Positions 26,139 to 27,999 of a stretch of DNA of 27,999 nucleotides are shown in pieces. Below the pieces are notes generated by a model. The model was not told the origin of the DNA. It searched no databases and was given only the letters and a program-made list of their open reading frames with translations. The position numbers were made by a program, and so were the translations under genes. The stretch lies in the NCBI GenBank assembly GCA_902783345.1, contig CACZQI010000065.1, forward strand, positions 1 through 27,999, read 5' to 3'. The DNA comes from an uncultured Erysipelotrichaceae bacterium (GTDB lineage: Bacteria > Bacillota_I > Bacilli_A > RF39 > UBA660). Numbering within the stretch: the stretch's first letter is position 1; the number at the start of each line of letters is the position of its first letter.

Positions 26139-27629
26139 ATGAGTTATACATCACTTAAATTTTTAGTATTTATTCTAGGACTTATGGTAATTTATTATCT
26201 ATTTCCTAAAAAATATCGATGGACTATACTATTAGTAGGTAACTTAGTATTTTACGCAATGATGAGTGGGAAACTTCTTATTTTTGCTATTATAAGCAGC
26301 ATTATAACTTATGCTGGTGGGATATTAATATCTAAAAAGGAAAATAAGAAAAAACTTTTTTACCTATTATCAGTTTTATTAGTATTAGGATTTTTAGTTG
26401 TTCTTAAATATAATAATTTTTTATCATCAATTATTAATCCAATTATTAGTCATATAAGTTTAGAAATACCATATAAAAAATTTATCTTACCAATTGGTAT
26501 TTCATATTATACATTAGAAATGATAGCATATTTAACAGATGTATATCGTAAAAAGTATGCTTATGAAAAAAATCCATTTAAGCTACTAACCTTCTTTACC
26601 TTTTTCCCAAAAGTTGTAGAAGGACCAATTAGTAGATATGATGAAGTAAAAGAATCATTATTTGGCGAAAATAAATTTGATTATGATAAATTTAGAAAAG
26701 CTTTTGTTTTAATTGGCTATGGTTTTTTCAAAAAATTAGTTATTGCTGATCGAGCTGGAATATTTGTTGATACTTTCTTTAAAGAAAATCATTCAGGAAT
26801 ACTTACTATCATGGTTATAATTATGTATACTATCCAAATTTATTTTGATTTTAGTGGTTGCATTGATATTATAACAGGTGTTGCTGAATTATATGGTGTT
26901 AAATTACCACAAAACTTTAATAGACCATTCTTTAGTAAATCTATTAGTGAATTCTGGCGTAGATGGCATATTACTTTAGGTACATGGTTAAAAGATTATG
27001 TTTTTTATCCAATATCATTATCTAAAATGAATATGAAATTAAATATGAAAGTTAGAAAATTTAAAAATAAACATTTATCTAAATTTATAATAATAGCTTT
27101 CCCATTATTCTTTGTATGGTTTGCTAATGGTTTATGGCATGGGCCTAGCATTAAATATATTTCTTATGGTTTATATTATTATGTATTAATGATGCTTGGA
27201 GTCTTATTAGAGCCGGTATTTACTAAATTAATATCATTGTTAAAAATTAATACTAAAGTATTTAGTTATAAATTTTTCCAAATAGTTAGAACAACTATAA
27301 TAGTTATGTTTGGTTTATTTATGTTTAGATGTGATACTTTAAAACAAACATTTGAATTAACTAAAACAATAGGAATTATAAATAATAAAATTGGTTTATT
27401 TAAACTTGGGCTTTCTAGTGCAGATTTTATTGTAATTATAGTTGGTTTATTAATAGTTTTTGGAGTAGAACTAGCTTCAGAATTAAAAATAGATGTTAGA
27501 TCTAAACTAGAAGAACAAAATCTTATTTTTAGATGGATAATTTACTTATTAATAATCTTTTCAATTTTAATATTTGGTATTTATGGTAAAGGCTATTCAG
27601 CAAGTAGTTTCATATATGGAGGTTTTTAA
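26139..27629 (+). CDS. MBOAT O-acyltransferase, DltB/AlgI type
   Basis: The 496-residue polytopic membrane protein carries the MBOAT signatures: VEGPISRYDE, FFKKLVIADR, IYFDFSGCIDI, the SEFWRRWHITLGTWLKDYVFYP block, and the presumed catalytic His in ANGLWHG. DltB takes D-alanine from DltC across the membrane for teichoic acid. With 496 residues it is much longer than usual DltB (about 400) and nearer to AlgI/PatA-type acetyltransferases, so I give no symbol; its place between dltC and a DltD-like gene argues for the DltB role. The ribosome site AGAAAGGAA precedes the ATG. The stop overlaps the next start (TAATG). The operon order A-C-B-D differs from the usual A-B-C-D. Confidence 0.88.
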   Translation: MSYTSLKFLVFILGLMVIYYLFPKKYRWTILLVGNLVFYAMMSGKLLIFAIISSIITYAGGILISKKENKKKLFYLLSVLLVLGFLVVLKYNNFLSSIINPIISHISLEIPYKKFILPIGISYYTLEMIAYLTDVYRKKYAYEKNPFKLLTFFTFFPKVVEGPISRYDEVKESLFGENKFDYDKFRKAFVLIGYGFFKKLVIADRAGIFVDTFFKENHSGILTIMVIIMYTIQIYFDFSGCIDIITGVAELYGVKLPQNFNRPFFSKSISEFWRRWHITLGTWLKDYVFYPISLSKMNMKLNMKVRKFKNKHLSKFIIIAFPLFFVWFANGLWHGPSIKYISYGLYYYVLMMLGVLLEPVFTKLISLLKINTKVFSYKFFQIVRTTIIVMFGLFMFRCDTLKQTFELTKTIGIINNKIGLFKLGLSSADFIVIIVGLLIVFGVELASELKIDVRSKLEEQNLIFRWIIYLLIIFSILIFGIYGKGYSASSFIYGGF

Positions 27630-27999
27630 TGAAAAAGACTATAAGTAATATTGTAAAATTAATTGTTTTCTTATCTATAACAGTATTTTTAATTATAGTT
27701 CTAGGTAAAGCCTTTACACCAACTGGCTGGAAAGATAATTATCAAGGGCAAATATATACTATTAAAGGTATAGAAGAAATACCTAATAATTCAATTGATG
27801 TACTTTTTTTAGGAGCAAGTAGTTTTCAAAAAAGTATCTCTCCAATGCAAGTATATGAAGAAACAGGAATTAGTTCTTATAACTATAGCATTTCATCTGC
27901 TAGAATATATATGATGTATTATTTTTTACAAGATATTTTAAAAACGCAAAAACCTAAAGTAGTTATGGTTGATATTATTACGTTATTTTATAAATCTAG
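27629..27999 (+). CDS. DltD-like/SGNH-type membrane-anchored protein (partial, runs off the window)
   Basis: The first 123 codons are visible; the gene is cut by the window end. The protein starts with a basic end and one membrane helix (about 8-30), then an outer domain with DVLFLGASSFQKSISP (about 54-69). GASS there looks like the block I nucleophile Ser of SGNH esterases, as in DltD and AlgJ/AlgX. The later segment with YMMYYFLQDIL and PKVVMVDI also fits DltD. Its start overlaps the MBOAT stop (TAATG), with GGAGG at 27618-27622. In the dlt pathway DltD is thought to help transfer D-alanine onto the polymer outside the cell. Confidence 0.75.
   Translation, partial: MKKTISNIVKLIVFLSITVFLIIVLGKAFTPTGWKDNYQGQIYTIKGIEEIPNNSIDVLFLGASSFQKSISPMQVYEETGISSYNYSISSARIYMMYYFLQDILKTQKPKVVMVDIITLFYKS

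Overview
The window is about 28 kb of very AT-rich DNA. All 22 genes I support are on the + strand. Organism (inference): a low-GC, cell-walled Bacillota lineage, probably an uncultured gut member of the Bacilli/Erysipelotrichia/RF39 type. The grounds are the pcrA-ligA pair, AGGAGG-type ribosome sites, a lipobox lipoprotein, a YkuD L,D-transpeptidase, teichoic-acid-type glycerophosphotransferases and dlt genes. Trp is read from TGG and one gene ends in TGA, so the standard bacterial code applies, not the Mycoplasma code. No tRNA, rRNA, CRISPR array, insertion sequence or prophage block was seen.

Layout. 1-5.1 kb: an orphan lipoprotein, then helicase pcrA and NAD-dependent ligase ligA. 5.1-5.6 kb: a 3'-truncated BRO-N (phage-antirepressor-like) gene. 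5.6-8.9 kb: an operon of a one-TM protein, a membrane sensor with two binding-protein-like domains and a degenerate GGDEF domain, and a YihY/BrkB membrane protein. 8.93-9.16 kb: a non-coding gap with nested inverted repeats, a terminator and a promoter. 9.2-11.8 kb: envelope genes (L,D-transpeptidase, membrane-anchored thioredoxin-like protein without CxxC, S41/CtpA protease). 12.0-12.8 kb: a full-length dinD-like BRO-N gene. 12.9-16.1 kb: two degenerate EcfA-type ABC ATPases, truA and an acyltransferase-3 gene. EcfT, which usually sits between ecfA and truA, is absent. 16.1-28 kb: an anionic cell-wall polymer region with four CDP-glycerol:glycerophosphotransferase-family proteins, two of them GT2-glycerophosphotransferase fusions, followed by dltA, dltC, an AlgI/DltB-type MBOAT and a DltD-like gene cut off by the window end.

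How the parts fit. The 16-28 kb block reads as a pathway that builds a glycosyl/polyol-phosphate polymer and decorates it with D-alanine, with the acyltransferase-3 as a possible extra modifier. The transpeptidase and CtpA genes are also envelope functions. The two BRO-N-family genes stand alone, each with its own promoter.

Most unusual signal. The two BRO-N-family genes, 6.7 kb apart and different in sequence, each carry a long perfect palindrome inside the coding region at almost the same place: codons 63-71 and 61-70, centred about 200 and 196 nt after the ATG. In dinD the palindrome is spelled with C/G-ending codons that are uncommon here. The two genes also share a similar short 5' leader. 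A DNA- or RNA-level element seems built into this gene family. The degenerate, EcfT-less EcfA pair is the second candidate for something new.
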